NCBI RefSeq assembly: GCF_022809115.1
Contig: NZ_JALGBH010000001.1
Coordinates: forward strand, 1,240,001-1,304,000
DNA length: 64,000 nt
Direction: 5' to 3'
Source: Pedobacter montanisoli
GTDB lineage: Bacteria; Bacteroidota; Bacteroidia; Sphingobacteriales; Sphingobacteriaceae
Below the pieces are notes generated by a model, which had not been told where the DNA came from, ran no database searches, and saw only the letters and a program-made list of their open reading frames with translations. The position numbers and the translations under genes are program-made. Below, in pieces: positions 45,769 to 55,547 of this stretch (position 1 is the first letter of the stretch; every line of letters starts with the position of its first letter).

Positions 45769-46971
45769 ATGAAGAAATTGTTCAGGTCGTTATTACGGCG
45801 TAAACGCAAAAACGAATCATTCTTTAAATACGCAATGGGCATTTTGCATTTATGGCTGGGCCTGCTATCGGGTATAGTTGTAATGCTGGTATGCTTTACC
45901 GGATGCATTTATGCTTTTAAAAATCAGTTTTTTGATCTGTACAATCGAGATAAAGTTTTTGTACATGCAGAGACTGGAACTCCCAAAATTTCTCTCGATC
46001 AAATAAATAATCGCCTCAAAACTGAAGAAAAAGTGTTGAGGTCTGTTATCATTCCTGAAAGCAGAAAGAGAAGCTACATTGTTGCTTACAGCAATGTCAA
46101 TAACAAACAACAAGTCCGTACAATTTATATCCATCCTTATAATGGTAAAGAACTTGGCACTGCAAGCCATAGTTTTAATACTTTTTTTGAAACCGTTCTG
46201 GAGTTGCACAGAAACCTATTACTTGGCGATGCAGGCAGGCAAATAGTAGGTGCTGCGGTATTGATGTTTGTCTTTTTACTGTTCTCAGGCTTGGTATTAT
46301 GGTGGCCAAAAAAATGGAAGCAGCTTAAGCAAGCATTGACCGTAAAATGGAAAGCCAGATTTTACCGGGTTAATTACGATTTGCACAATACATTAGGTTT
46401 TTACAGTACCATTTTTCTGTTATTTATAGCCTTAACGGGCTTGTATGTTACCTATCCCTGGGTAAAAAACAGTTTAATTGTAAGTTTAGGAGGTCAATCT
46501 ATTGGTAACGCGAATGGTGCTGCAAGCAAGGCAGATGAAACTGCTTTTAATGACATTCTAAAAGATATGCTGGATCGGCAAAATGAAATCCATACCTTAA
46601 AGGATGTAAGGCCGGTGTCTTTGGATCAAATTATAAATCTTACGCAAGAAAAGCTCCCACATGAAGGTACACTGTCATTACAATTGCCCGATGATAAAAA
46701 TCCGAGGTATGTGGTGCAGAAGAACAACAGCCAAAACTGGCTAGGAGCTTTATTGCCAGATGAAATATCTTTTGATAAAGAAGGCAACTTTAAAACCTTA
46801 CATCTTTTTACGCAAAAACCTTTGAACAAACAATTTACTGAACTGGCTAAACCCCTCCATACCGGCGAGATTTTTGGATTAAAAGGTATCATTTTCTATT
46901 TTATTGTATGCCTAATTGGTTGTTCGCTACCTCTTACGGGTTTCATTATCTGGTATAAAAAAGCCGTATAA
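45769..46971 (+). CDS. PepSY-domain membrane protein
   Basis: Inner-membrane protein of 400 residues with about four membrane helices: about 31-53 (LWLGLLSGIVVMLVCFTGCIY), about 160-180 (GAAVLMFVFLLFSGLVLWWP), about 210-230 (STIFLLFIALTGLYVTYPW) and about 372-394 (GIIFYFIVCLIGCSLPLTGF). Two periplasmic PepSY-like segments are between them. This PepSY-associated TM family is commonly linked to siderophore uptake and ferric reduction, and several relatives are encoded next to TonB receptors, as here. I infer a role in reducing or handling ferric siderophore. It follows the lipoprotein by 32 nt and is probably co-transcribed. Confidence 0.87.
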   Translation: MKKLFRSLLRRKRKNESFFKYAMGILHLWLGLLSGIVVMLVCFTGCIYAFKNQFFDLYNRDKVFVHAETGTPKISLDQINNRLKTEEKVLRSVIIPESRKRSYIVAYSNVNNKQQVRTIYIHPYNGKELGTASHSFNTFFETVLELHRNLLLGDAGRQIVGAAVLMFVFLLFSGLVLWWPKKWKQLKQALTVKWKARFYRVNYDLHNTLGFYSTIFLLFIALTGLYVTYPWVKNSLIVSLGGQSIGNANGAASKADETAFNDILKDMLDRQNEIHTLKDVRPVSLDQIINLTQEKLPHEGTLSLQLPDDKNPRYVVQKNNSQNWLGALLPDEISFDKEGNFKTLHLFTQKPLNKQFTELAKPLHTGEIFGLKGIIFYFIVCLIGCSLPLTGFIIWYKKAV

Positions 46972-47025
46972 TTGCCTTAATAGGCATCATTTCAACTAAA
47001 TACGCAACTAATTGCCATATTGACT

Positions 47026-47033
47026 TATATTTG
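47026..47033 (+). promoter_or_regulatory. Candidate -7 element directly before prfB
   Basis: TATATTTG matches TAnnTTTG. Only 5 nt (TAGCT) separate it from the ATG at 47039, so the mRNA would be leaderless or nearly so. A -33 TTG at the right distance is not clear. Confidence 0.45.
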
Positions 47034-47038
47034 TAGCT

Positions 47039-48113
47039 ATGACTAAAGAACAGTTACAAGATTTAAGAGATAGACTGGCTTCTCTGAGGAGGCATCTTTG
47101 ACGTTGATGAATTACTTTATCAGATCAGCGAAGAAGAAAAAATAACACTTGATCCCAATTTCTGGGATAATCCTAAACGTGCCGAGCAAATATTAGCAGA
47201 AATTGCCCTGAAGAAAAAATGGACTACCGGATATGCTGAAGCAAATAATGCTATAGAAGATACAGCCGTGTTGTATGATTTTATGCAAAGTGGCGATGCT
47301 TCTGAAGAAGAAGTAGAGGAACAATATAAAATTGCTTTAGCTGTTACTGAAGAGCTTGAGCTTAAAAATATGCTCAATAGCAAAGAAGATCAGCTCAATG
47401 CTGTTTTGCAGATTACGGCAGGCGCTGGCGGTACCGAAAGTTGCGATTGGGCAAGCATGCTTATGCGCATGTACATCATGTGGGCAGAAAAAAACGGATA
47501 TAAAGTTTCAGAGCAGGATTACCAGGAAGGAGATGTAGCCGGCGTAAAAACAGTTACTTTAGAAATTAGCGGCGAGTTTGCTTATGGTTATTTAAAGGGC
47601 GAAAATGGTGTGCATCGTTTGGTACGTATCTCGCCTTTTGATTCAAATGCCCGTCGTCATACCTCTTTTGCTTCGGTTTATGTTTATCCCTTGGTTGATG
47701 ATACGATAGAAATAGAAGTAAACCCTTCGGATATTGAATTTGAAACCTTCAGATCGGGTGGTGCAGGTGGTCAAAATGTAAACAAAGTAGAAACAGCAGT
47801 GCGTTTATACCATAAACCTTCGGGTATCATTATTAAAAACCAGGAATCGAGATCGCAATTACAAAATAAAGAAAATGCTATACGCTTGTTGAAATCTCAA
47901 TTATATGAAATAGAGATGCGTAAACGCATGGAAGCTACTGCGGCCATAGAAGGCAGCAAGAAAAAAATAGAATGGGGTTCGCAGATCAGAAGTTATGTGC
48001 TTGATGACAGAAGGGTAAAAGACCATAGAACCAATTACCAGACTTCTAATCCTGATGCCGTATTGAACGGCGAAATAAACGAATTTCTCAAAGCATACTT
48101 AATGGAATTTTAA
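47039..48113 (+). CDS. prfB: Peptide chain release factor 2, made by programmed +1 frameshift
   Basis: RF2 of about 357 residues that ends translation at UGA and UAA. The gene opens at ATG 47039 with [20 protein letters not shown] and meets an in-frame TGA at 47099-47101 after codon 20. It continues in the +1 frame from GAC at 47100 ([14 protein letters not shown]), which joins without loss to the rest. The coding path is thus 47039-47098 joined to 47100-48113. The RF2 SPF tripeptide for stop recognition ([12 protein letters not shown]) and the GGQ motif ([13 protein letters not shown]) are intact. The esterase gene follows by 12 nt. The self-regulating frameshift, described below, shows this is a working gene, not a pseudogene. 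Confidence 0.96.
47087..47101 (+). promoter_or_regulatory. RF2 programmed frameshift signal
   Basis: AGGAGG (47087-47092), a 3-nt spacer CAT, then CTT TGA C with the slip at CTT (47096-47098) and the stop TGA at 47099-47101. This is the known arrangement where an internal Shine-Dalgarno sequence drives a +1 shift when RF2 is scarce. It is notable that an SD-like element works here although most starts in this phylum lack SD sites. Confidence 0.93.
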
Positions 48114-48125
48114 CGGTAACAGGCC

Positions 48126-49031
48126 ATGAAAAAAATTGCACTATTGATTTTATTTTCAGTTATGATAGGCGTAAAAGCGCAACAAAGATTACCCTTGTAT
48201 GGCGCAGCGGTGCCTGGAGCAAGACCTGTTCCCGCCAATTATACGGAAGAAACGCTTACCGATAATAATGGAGTATTGAAATTAAGCAGGGTGAGTAAGC
48301 CTGAATTAGTGGTGTATCAGCCAGCTAAGGCTAATGGTACAGCCGTAATCATTTGCCCGGGTGGAGGTTATGGTTTTCTTTCCATAGAAAAAGAAGGTTA
48401 TGCCGTTGCAAAGAAATTGAATGAATTGGGTATAACAGCTTTTGTCTTAAAGTACCGTTTGCCTAATAGTGCCATTATGCAGGATAAAACCGCCGGGCCT
48501 TTGCAAGATGCTTTGCAGGCCATGTACCTGGTTAGAAAAAATGCAACAATTTGGGGTGTTAATCCTGAAAAAATAGGGGTTATAGGTTTTTCTGCCGGAG
48601 GTCATCTTGCAGCTAACCTGAGCGTTCATTACCGTGATGCTAAAATTGAAAACAGTGGAAACATTAGCTTAAGACCAGATTTTACCATACTGATCTATCC
48701 TTTGATCAGTTTTGTATTACCTACACATGCAGGGTCGCTGAATAATTTACTGGGTGAAGAACCGGCCTTAGAACAAAAGCGATATTTTTCTGCCGAATTG
48801 CAGGTTACAGAACAAACCCCACCTACATTTTTGGTGCATGCCAATAATGATGCTACGGTTCCGGTAAAAAACAGTATAGCTTACAATGAAGCGTTAACCA
48901 AAAAAGGTGTACCATCAGAAATGCATATTTACGCTACCGGAGGTCATGGATTTGGTTTAGGTAATAAAAATTTACCAGATAACTGGTTTGAGCGGCTTAC
49001 CAACTGGCTAAAAATAAACAAGCTGATTTAG
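48126..49031 (+). CDS. Secreted alpha/beta hydrolase, esterase-like
   Basis: Exported hydrolase of 301 residues. A signal peptide (about 1-19, IGVKAQQ) is followed by an alpha/beta-hydrolase domain with the oxyanion motif PGGGYGF (78-84), the nucleophile elbow GFSAGG (Ser156), a late Asp in HANNDATVPV (near 243), and the catalytic His in GGHGFGL. The overall pattern matches the BD-FAE, acetyl-xylan-esterase-like group of Bacteroidota. The substrate is unknown; acetyl esters of plant polysaccharide are a family-based guess. It follows prfB by 12 nt and may be co-transcribed with it. Confidence 0.87.
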   Translation: MKKIALLILFSVMIGVKAQQRLPLYGAAVPGARPVPANYTEETLTDNNGVLKLSRVSKPELVVYQPAKANGTAVIICPGGGYGFLSIEKEGYAVAKKLNELGITAFVLKYRLPNSAIMQDKTAGPLQDALQAMYLVRKNATIWGVNPEKIGVIGFSAGGHLAANLSVHYRDAKIENSGNISLRPDFTILIYPLISFVLPTHAGSLNNLLGEEPALEQKRYFSAELQVTEQTPPTFLVHANNDATVPVKNSIAYNEALTKKGVPSEMHIYATGGHGFGLGNKNLPDNWFERLTNWLKINKLI

Positions 49032-49170
49032 TACTGCTCATTCTAATTTACGGCTAAGCCCAATAATATGATTAACGTAATGTTAATGCTATGTAAAAAT
49101 GGTGCTGTAAATCCGGTTTTCGTGCTAATTTTTAGCAAATTGCAAGTTATTATTTCAATAGCTTAAGGAT

Positions 49171-50466
49171 ATGGGCAAAAGGATTTTGGTTTGGTTTAGA
49201 AACGACCTTCGTTTGCATGATAACGAAATGTTAACAGAAGCAATTGCGAAGTCGGATGAGATTTTACCGGTTTATTTTTTTGACCCACGCCACTTTGAAA
49301 AAACAGCTTATTTTACCAGCAAAACAGGTTTACTCAGAACCAGGTTTTTGGTAGAGAGTGTTACTTCTTTAAGAGATTCCTTTAAAAAACTAAATGGCAA
49401 TATTTTGGTGCTTACAGGTAAACCCGAAGAGTTGTTGCCTGAGCTAGCTTTGAGATATGACATTGCAGAAGTGTACCACCATCGCGAGGTTGCCAGCGAA
49501 GAAACCCTGCTGAGCTCTAAAGTAGAAGACCTTTTATGGAAGCAGAAACTTAACCTAAAGCATTTTATAGGCCACACGCTTTACAACAAAGAAGATCTTC
49601 CATTTCCGGTTAAAGATATTCCTGATGTATTTACGCAGTTCAAGAAAAAAACAGAACGAGATGCAGTTGTAAAACCTTGCTTTCTTACACCGCAAAGCAT
49701 TCAATTTGTAGAGGTGGCCGATTGGGGTCAAATTCCGGAGGCCGAAGAACTTTTACCATTAGCAGATTTTTCGCTACTTGCAAAAGGTAACGATTTTAAA
49801 GGCGGCGAGCAAGAGGGACTAACTCATCTTTACAATTATCTACATACCAGCGAAAATTTAGAATTGACTGCCGCTATGGCAAAAAAAGTAGATGTAATTT
49901 CTACGCTATCGCCCTGGCTTTCTTTAGGCTGTTTATCGCCAAGAGAAGTTTACTGGAAAATTAAAGAGGCAGAACGTATCCACGGATCAAAACCTTTTTA
50001 CAGTCAGATTGTATTAGGTTTACTGTGGAGAGATTATTATCGCTTTATGTTCAAAAAGTATGGAAATGCTTTTTTTAGAACCGGAGGTTTCGGTAAAGAA
50101 GAAGTTGATACGCCACCGGTACAGGTTAACGATAGTATAGCTCTACAGAACTGGAAAGAAGGCAAAACAGATCAGCCTTTGGTGAATGAATACATGCAAG
50201 AGCTTAAAAATACAGGTTTTATCAGCAACCAGGGCCGACAGCTTGTAGCCACTTATCTTATCCATGAACTTAACGTATTATGGATATTGGGCGCCTGGTA
50301 TTTTGAAGAGGTATTGGTTGATTATTGCCCGGCCAGCAATTGGGGCAATTGGGCCAGCATTGCCGGAGTAGGGAATGATGCAAAATTGAACGGGAACTTT
50401 GACTTCGAAAAACAGCTGAAAAATCTTGTGCCTAAACGCACTTTTTCTTTACTTGCAGACTCGTAA
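49171..50466 (+). CDS. Cryptochrome/photolyase, DASH-type
   Basis: FAD photoreceptor or photolyase of 431 residues. The N-terminal Rossmann-like domain (KRILVWFRNDLRLHDNEML) would bind the antenna, and the C-terminal helical domain holds the FAD. Characteristic parts are LSPWLSLGCLSPREVYWKI, GLLWRDYYRFMFKKYGNAFF, and the segment NLWILGAWYFEEVLVDYCPASNWGNW with the conserved tryptophans and NW motif of the family. The form fits the DASH subgroup, which repairs pyrimidine dimers in single-stranded DNA. It is transcribed alone. No carotenoid or other light-response gene is adjacent. Confidence 0.92.
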   Translation: MGKRILVWFRNDLRLHDNEMLTEAIAKSDEILPVYFFDPRHFEKTAYFTSKTGLLRTRFLVESVTSLRDSFKKLNGNILVLTGKPEELLPELALRYDIAEVYHHREVASEETLLSSKVEDLLWKQKLNLKHFIGHTLYNKEDLPFPVKDIPDVFTQFKKKTERDAVVKPCFLTPQSIQFVEVADWGQIPEAEELLPLADFSLLAKGNDFKGGEQEGLTHLYNYLHTSENLELTAAMAKKVDVISTLSPWLSLGCLSPREVYWKIKEAERIHGSKPFYSQIVLGLLWRDYYRFMFKKYGNAFFRTGGFGKEEVDTPPVQVNDSIALQNWKEGKTDQPLVNEYMQELKNTGFISNQGRQLVATYLIHELNVLWILGAWYFEEVLVDYCPASNWGNWASIAGVGNDAKLNGNFDFEKQLKNLVPKRTFSLLADS

Positions 50467-50518
50467 TTAGAGCATAAAAGTATAAGTTTTCTTACATATT
50501 GAATAAATGTTAAGTTTC

Positions 50519-50550
50519 TTGTCTTTTGTAAAGGTAAAATTCTAATTTTG
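50519..50550 (+). promoter_or_regulatory. Candidate promoter of sucA-sucB
   Basis: TTG at 50519-50521, a 21-nt spacer and TAATTTTG at 50543-50550 match the Bacteroidota -33/-7 pattern well. The start codon is 33 nt downstream. Confidence 0.6.
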
Positions 50551-50583
50551 CATTACTTGTAGTAACAGAATATAAAAAAATAA

Positions 50584-53379
50584 ATGGATAGTTTGTCTTA
50601 TCTCAATGGCACAAATGCCGAGTATGTAGAAGCATTATATCAAAGCTATCAGCAAGATCCTAATTCAGTAGATTTTGGCTGGCAAAAATTTTTTGAAGGC
50701 TTTGATTTTGGACGTGGTGCAGATGCTGGAAATATTGCCAGCGAAGCACCGGAGCACTTTTTAAAAGAAATTAACGTATTAAACTTAATTAACGGCTATC
50801 GTCAGAGAGGGCATTTATTCACAAAGACCAATCCAGTAAGAGAAAGACGTAAGCACTTACCAACTCTAGCTATAGAGAATTTTGGTTTGGCAGAAAATGA
50901 TCTGGAAACTGTTTTTAACTCAAGCGTAGAGTTAGGCATAGGTCCGGCCAAATTGAAAGATATTGTTGCCTTTTTAGAGCAAACCTACTGTGGCCCAATT
51001 GGTGTAGAGTACAAATATTTACGTACACCAGAAGTGTTGTCATGGCTTGAGCAAAAAATGGAAGCTGATCGCAACGCACCTAAATTATCTTTAGACGAAA
51101 AGAAAAGAGTTTTAAAGAAATTAAATGAGGCTGTTGTTTTTGAAAGCTTTTTAGGGACTAAATTCTTAGGACAAAAGCGTTTCTCTTTAGAAGGAGCAGA
51201 AGCTTTAATTCCAGCTTTAGATTCTGTTATTGAAAAAGGAGCCGATTTAGGTATCGAAGAATTTGTATTGGGTATGGCGCACAGAGGAAGATTAAATGTG
51301 TTGGCCAATATCATGCAAAAAAGCTATAAAGATATTTTTGCCGAGTTTGAGGGGAAAAGCTATAACCCTGAAACACCTTTTGGCGGCGACGTAAAATACC
51401 ACTTGGGATATTCTACAGATGTAACTACCGATAAAGGTAAAAATGTACATTTAAGTTTATGTCCAAATCCTTCTCACTTAGAAACTGTAAACGGTGTGGT
51501 AGAGGGGATGTCGCGTTCTAAAATAGATTTTAAATATGGAGGCGATAACAGTCGTCTTGCTCCTATATTGATTCATGGTGACGCATCTGTTGCCGGTCAA
51601 GGTATCGTATATGAAGTGATTCAAATGGCAGGCTTAGACGGGTATAAAACCGGAGGTACGATCCATTTGGTAATCAATAACCAGATTGGTTTTACCACCA
51701 ACTATAAAGATGCCCGTTCAAGTACTTACTGTACAGATATTGCCAAGGTTACACTTTCACCTGTTTTCCACGTAAACGGAGATGATGTTGAAGCTTTGGT
51801 GTATGCCATTAATTTAGCAATGGAATACCGTCAGAAATACAGGAATGATGTATTCATTGATATTTTATGCTACCGTCGTTATGGCCACAATGAGTCTGAT
51901 GAACCAAAATTCACGCAGCCCTTATTATACAAAGCCATAGAAAAACATCCAAACCCTTTAAAAATCTATGTAGAGCAATTGATCAAAGAAGGAAAATTAG
52001 ATGCAGATGGGGCCAAGAATTTAGAGAAAGAATTTAAAGCACACTTGCAAAAATGTTTGGATGAAGCTAAGGAATATTCAGCCAGTTTAAGCGACGTTAA
52101 ATTTGGTGGCGCCTGGGCAGATATGAGATTGGCTACAGCTAAAGATTTTGATCAATCGCCAGATACTTCAGTTAAGAAAACCACCTTACTTGAAATAGCT
52201 AAACGTATTGCTACACTTCCAAGTAACAAGAAGTTCTTTAGAAAAATTGAAAAGTTATTTGAAGAACGTCTTAAAATGGCTACTTCTACCCATGTTTTTG
52301 ATTGGGCAATGGGCGAGCAATTGGCATACGGCACCTTACTTTCAGAAGGTAAACGTGTACGCGTTAGCGGTCAGGATGTAAAACGTGGTACTTTCTCGCA
52401 CCGTCATGCGGTATTAACGTTAGAAGACTCAGAAGAAGAATACACACCGTTAAACCATATCTCAGATCAACAGGCACCTTTTGATATTTACAATTCGCAC
52501 TTGTCTGAGTATGGCGTATTAGGTTTTGAATATGGTTATGCTATGGCTAACCCTAATGCACTAACTATTTGGGAAGCACAGTTTGGCGATTTCTTTAACG
52601 GAGCACAGATTGTGGTAGATCAGTATGTAGCCAGCGCCGAAACCAAATGGCAAAGAGAAAACGGTTTGGTAATGTTGTTACCTCATGGTTATGAAGGACA
52701 GGGGCCTGAGCACTCATCAGCACGTATAGAGCGCTTTATGGAACTTTGTGCAGATTACAATATGCAGATTACCAACTGTACAACACCTGCAAACTTTTTC
52801 CATGCTTTACGCCGTCAGTTTAAACGCGATTTCCGTAAGCCTTTGGTGGTATTTAGTCCTAAGAGCTTATTGCGTCACCCACTTTGTGTAAGTCCGCTTG
52901 ATGAGTTTACCAGCGGCGGTTTTAGAGAAGTGATCGATGATGTAAATGTTAAAACGGCAAAAGTAAAACGCGTGGTTTTCTGTTCTGGTAAAATCTATTA
53001 TGACTTACTTGAAGCACAAAAAAATAACAAGAATGAAGAAGTGGCTTTAGTAAGAGTTGAACAGTTATATCCAACTCCGGTTGCACAAATGGAAGCTGTA
53101 TATAAAAAATACACCAATGCAGAAGATGTGGTTTGGGTGCAGGAAGAACCAGAGAACATGGGCGCATGGCCTTATTTGCTACGCAGATTAAGAAAAACAG
53201 CCCTGTCTGGTATCGATGTAATTTCAAGAAAAGAAAGCAGCAGTACGGCAACAGGTTATGCTAAACAGCATGCTACACAGCAGGCTTACATCATTTCAAC
53301 AACTTTTGAAATTCCTGTAAACAGCGACATTAAAAAAACAGTAGCAAAAGCAACTAAAAAAACAGTAAATATAGATTAG
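50584..53379 (+). CDS. sucA: 2-oxoglutarate dehydrogenase E1 component
   Basis: Thiamine-diphosphate dehydrogenase of 931 residues that decarboxylates 2-oxoglutarate in the TCA cycle. The N-terminal E1 tail (YLNGTNAEYVEALYQSYQQD) contacts the E2 core. Visible motifs are GMAHRGRLNVLAN, HGDASVAGQGIVYEV with the TPP/Mg pocket, CYRRYGHNESDEPKFTQP, and the transketolase-like C-terminal part GYEGQGPEHSSARIERF. Length matches the family. The ATG at 50584 is the first good start after a promoter. sucB follows 65 nt downstream and the two share one terminator. Confidence 0.97.
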   Translation: MDSLSYLNGTNAEYVEALYQSYQQDPNSVDFGWQKFFEGFDFGRGADAGNIASEAPEHFLKEINVLNLINGYRQRGHLFTKTNPVRERRKHLPTLAIENFGLAENDLETVFNSSVELGIGPAKLKDIVAFLEQTYCGPIGVEYKYLRTPEVLSWLEQKMEADRNAPKLSLDEKKRVLKKLNEAVVFESFLGTKFLGQKRFSLEGAEALIPALDSVIEKGADLGIEEFVLGMAHRGRLNVLANIMQKSYKDIFAEFEGKSYNPETPFGGDVKYHLGYSTDVTTDKGKNVHLSLCPNPSHLETVNGVVEGMSRSKIDFKYGGDNSRLAPILIHGDASVAGQGIVYEVIQMAGLDGYKTGGTIHLVINNQIGFTTNYKDARSSTYCTDIAKVTLSPVFHVNGDDVEALVYAINLAMEYRQKYRNDVFIDILCYRRYGHNESDEPKFTQPLLYKAIEKHPNPLKIYVEQLIKEGKLDADGAKNLEKEFKAHLQKCLDEAKEYSASLSDVKFGGAWADMRLATAKDFDQSPDTSVKKTTLLEIAKRIATLPSNKKFFRKIEKLFEERLKMATSTHVFDWAMGEQLAYGTLLSEGKRVRVSGQDVKRGTFSHRHAVLTLEDSEEEYTPLNHISDQQAPFDIYNSHLSEYGVLGFEYGYAMANPNALTIWEAQFGDFFNGAQIVVDQYVASAETKWQRENGLVMLLPHGYEGQGPEHSSARIERFMELCADYNMQITNCTTPANFFHALRRQFKRDFRKPLVVFSPKSLLRHPLCVSPLDEFTSGGFREVIDDVNVKTAKVKRVVFCSGKIYYDLLEAQKNNKNEEVALVRVEQLYPTPVAQMEAVYKKYTNAEDVVWVQEEPENMGAWPYLLRRLRKTALSGIDVISRKESSSTATGYAKQHATQQAYIISTTFEIPVNSDIKKTVAKATKKTVNID

Positions 53380-53444
53380 TATAATTAGTTAGGATTTGTT
53401 TCCGGGTTAATAGATTATACGCGAACAAAACATACTTTAAAATT

Positions 53445-54674
53445 ATGAGTTTAGAAATAAAAGTTCCGGCGGTAGGAGAATCAATTACCGAGGTAGTATT
53501 ATCAAGATGGGTTAAAAATGATGGCGATTTTGTTGAAATGGACGAAATCATTGCCGAATTAGAATCTGATAAGGCTACATTTGAATTAACTGCAGAAAAA
53601 GCAGGAACTTTAAAAATTGTTGCTCAGGAAGGTGATACATTAGAAATAGGTGCAGTAGTTTGTACTATAGAAGAAGGTGGAGCAGCTCCGGCAGCTAAAG
53701 AAACAGCAGCAGAAAAACCGGCAGAAGTTAAAGCTGAAGCTTCGGCTCAAGCTCCTGTTGCCGAAAAATCGGCAGAGAACTATGCTACAGGTACACCATC
53801 ACCGGCAGCAGCTAAAATATTGGCCGAAAAAGGAGTGGATACAGGTAGTGTAAAAGGTACTGGTGTTGATGGCCGTATTACTAAAGCTGATGCCATGAAA
53901 GCAGAAGCAGGTAAAGCTCCGGCTAAAGCAGAGGCGTCTAAGGCAGCACAATCGGTATCAGCAATGACGGGTTCTCGCGATGAGCGCAGAGAAAAAATGT
54001 CGCCTTTAAGAAAAACAGTTGCTAAACGTTTGGTTGCTGTTAAAGCCGAAACAGCAATGTTAACTACTTTTAATGAGGTTAACATGAAACCAATTATGGA
54101 TCTTCGTTCTAAGTACAAAGATCAGTTCAAAGAAAAATATGGTGTTGGTTTAGGCTTTATGAGTTTCTTTACCAAAGCTGTAACAGAAGCGTTAAAAGAT
54201 TTCCCTGCGGTTAATGCACGTATAGAAGGAGAAGAAATTGTTTACAACAATTTTGCAGATGTTTCTATTGCTGTATCTGCACCAAAAGGATTGGTGGTTC
54301 CGGTAATCAGAAATGCAGAAAGCAAATCTTTAGCTGAGTTGGAAAAATCAGTTTTAGAACTGGCTTTAAAAGCACGCGAAAATAAATTGACCATTGAAGA
54401 GATGACAGGCGGAACATTTACCATTACTAATGGTGGTGTATTTGGTTCAATGATGTCAACCCCGATCATTAACTCACCACAATCAGCTATTTTAGGTATG
54501 CATAATATTGTAGAGCGTCCGGTGGCAGAAAAAGGAGAGGTGGTAATCAGACCAATGATGTACATCGCTTTATCATATGATCACAGAATTATTGATGGAC
54601 GTGAGTCTGTTGGCTTCCTGGTTAGAGTTAAACAATTATTAGAAGATCCGGCCAGATTATTATTGGGCGTATAA
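53445..54674 (+). CDS. sucB: 2-oxoglutarate dehydrogenase E2, dihydrolipoyllysine succinyltransferase
   Basis: E2 core of the 2-oxoglutarate dehydrogenase complex, 409 residues. The lipoyl domain (about 1-75) has the modified lysine Lys43 in ESDKATFE. An Ala/Pro/Glu-rich linker and a peripheral-subunit-binding domain follow (about 115-152, [17 protein letters not shown], then [14 protein letters not shown]). The C-terminal acyltransferase domain has [13 protein letters not shown] and the catalytic HRIIDGRES near residue 377. It passes the succinyl group to CoA. The E3 lipoamide dehydrogenase is not in the window. It is 65 nt after sucA and followed by a clear terminator. Confidence 0.96.
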   Translation: MSLEIKVPAVGESITEVVLSRWVKNDGDFVEMDEIIAELESDKATFELTAEKAGTLKIVAQEGDTLEIGAVVCTIEEGGAAPAAKETAAEKPAEVKAEASAQAPVAEKSAENYATGTPSPAAAKILAEKGVDTGSVKGTGVDGRITKADAMKAEAGKAPAKAEASKAAQSVSAMTGSRDERREKMSPLRKTVAKRLVAVKAETAMLTTFNEVNMKPIMDLRSKYKDQFKEKYGVGLGFMSFFTKAVTEALKDFPAVNARIEGEEIVYNNFADVSIAVSAPKGLVVPVIRNAESKSLAELEKSVLELALKARENKLTIEEMTGGTFTITNGGVFGSMMSTPIINSPQSAILGMHNIVERPVAEKGEVVIRPMMYIALSYDHRIIDGRESVGFLVRVKQLLEDPARLLLGV

Positions 54675-54701
54675 AATAATTTTATTTTTTCTTAAGGAAA
54701 G

Positions 54702-54743
54702 AAAGGTTGTCTTAGAAAATCCAATGGATTTAAGACAACCTTT
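54702..54743 (+). terminator. Terminator after sucB
   Basis: A 13-bp stem AAAGGTTGTCTTA (54702-54714) with TAAGACAACCTTT (54731-54743), followed by T residues. A small inner stem AATCC/GGATT lies in the loop. Confidence 0.88.
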
Positions 54744-54760
54744 TTCATAACCGGTTATTG

Positions 54761-55465
54761 ATGAAGAAACTTTTACTTTTCTTAATACTTTCTCTAGTTA
54801 CCCTATGTGGTTTTGCACAAACCGTTAACCAGCATGCAGGTTGGCTAATGTTTTTAAATAGTACTAAAATAAACGATAAATGGTCATTGCACTTTGATTT
54901 TCAGATGCAATCGGCCGATAACTGGGAATACGTGAGGCGTATTTTGGTAAGGCCAGGTATAACTTATTCTATCAATAAAAATCAAAGGGTAACGGCAGGA
55001 TATTTATATAATCCAACTTACAGCAGAGTAATAGGAGCATCTAATAGCACATTAACTGAAAATACCATTTGGGAACAATATCTCATTACCCACAAATTTC
55101 AAGCTGCGGCTGTTACACATAGATTCAGATTAGAACAGCGATTTATGGAGCGCTCTAATGCAGATGATTTTTTTATGCAGCGTTTCAGATACTTCTTTAG
55201 AGTACTGCAACCTTTAAGCAAAAACAAGGGTGCATTTAATCAAGGGATATATGCGGCCTTACAGGATGAAGTATTTTTTAACGTTCAGCATAAAGAGCAG
55301 GTAAACGGCCGGTTATTTGACCAGAACCGGGTTTTTCTGGCTTTAGGTTACCGTATTTCTCCTAAAGTAGATGTAGAGGCCGGTTATCTTAATCAGTATA
55401 TAAAAGGTAGTTCAAATGTGACGTATAATCACGTAGCGCAACTAAGTATAAATACCCGTTTTTAA
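54761..55465 (+). CDS. Outer-membrane DUF2490-type protein
   Basis: Protein of 234 residues with a signal peptide (about 1-19, LVTLCGFAQT). The mature chain is a set of alternating strands (HAGWLMFLNSTKINDKWSLHFDFQMQ, ILVRPGITYSINKNQRVTAGYLY, HKFQAAAVTHRFRLEQRFMER), the form of the DUF2490 family of predicted small barrels. It ends VAQLSINTRF with a terminal Phe, the outer-membrane insertion signal. The function is unknown. I start it at ATG 54761; an upstream TTG at 54758 is not needed. It follows the sucB terminator by 17 nt and has its own promoter region or reads through. Confidence 0.8.
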   Translation: MKKLLLFLILSLVTLCGFAQTVNQHAGWLMFLNSTKINDKWSLHFDFQMQSADNWEYVRRILVRPGITYSINKNQRVTAGYLYNPTYSRVIGASNSTLTENTIWEQYLITHKFQAAAVTHRFRLEQRFMERSNADDFFMQRFRYFFRVLQPLSKNKGAFNQGIYAALQDEVFFNVQHKEQVNGRLFDQNRVFLALGYRISPKVDVEAGYLNQYIKGSSNVTYNHVAQLSINTRF

Positions 55466-55547
55466 AACCCGGAAGTGTAAAAGTTTGCATAAAGTCATAA
55501 AAACTCATTTTTAGAAATAGGACGTCTCTATTTCGCAAATTTGCGCG

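Noticed and set aside
47039-47267. In-frame TGA in prfB as a sign of a pseudogene or sequencing error
   Set aside because: The TGA sits in the known RF2 signal with AGGAGG and CTT TGA C, and the downstream frame is intact to the end.
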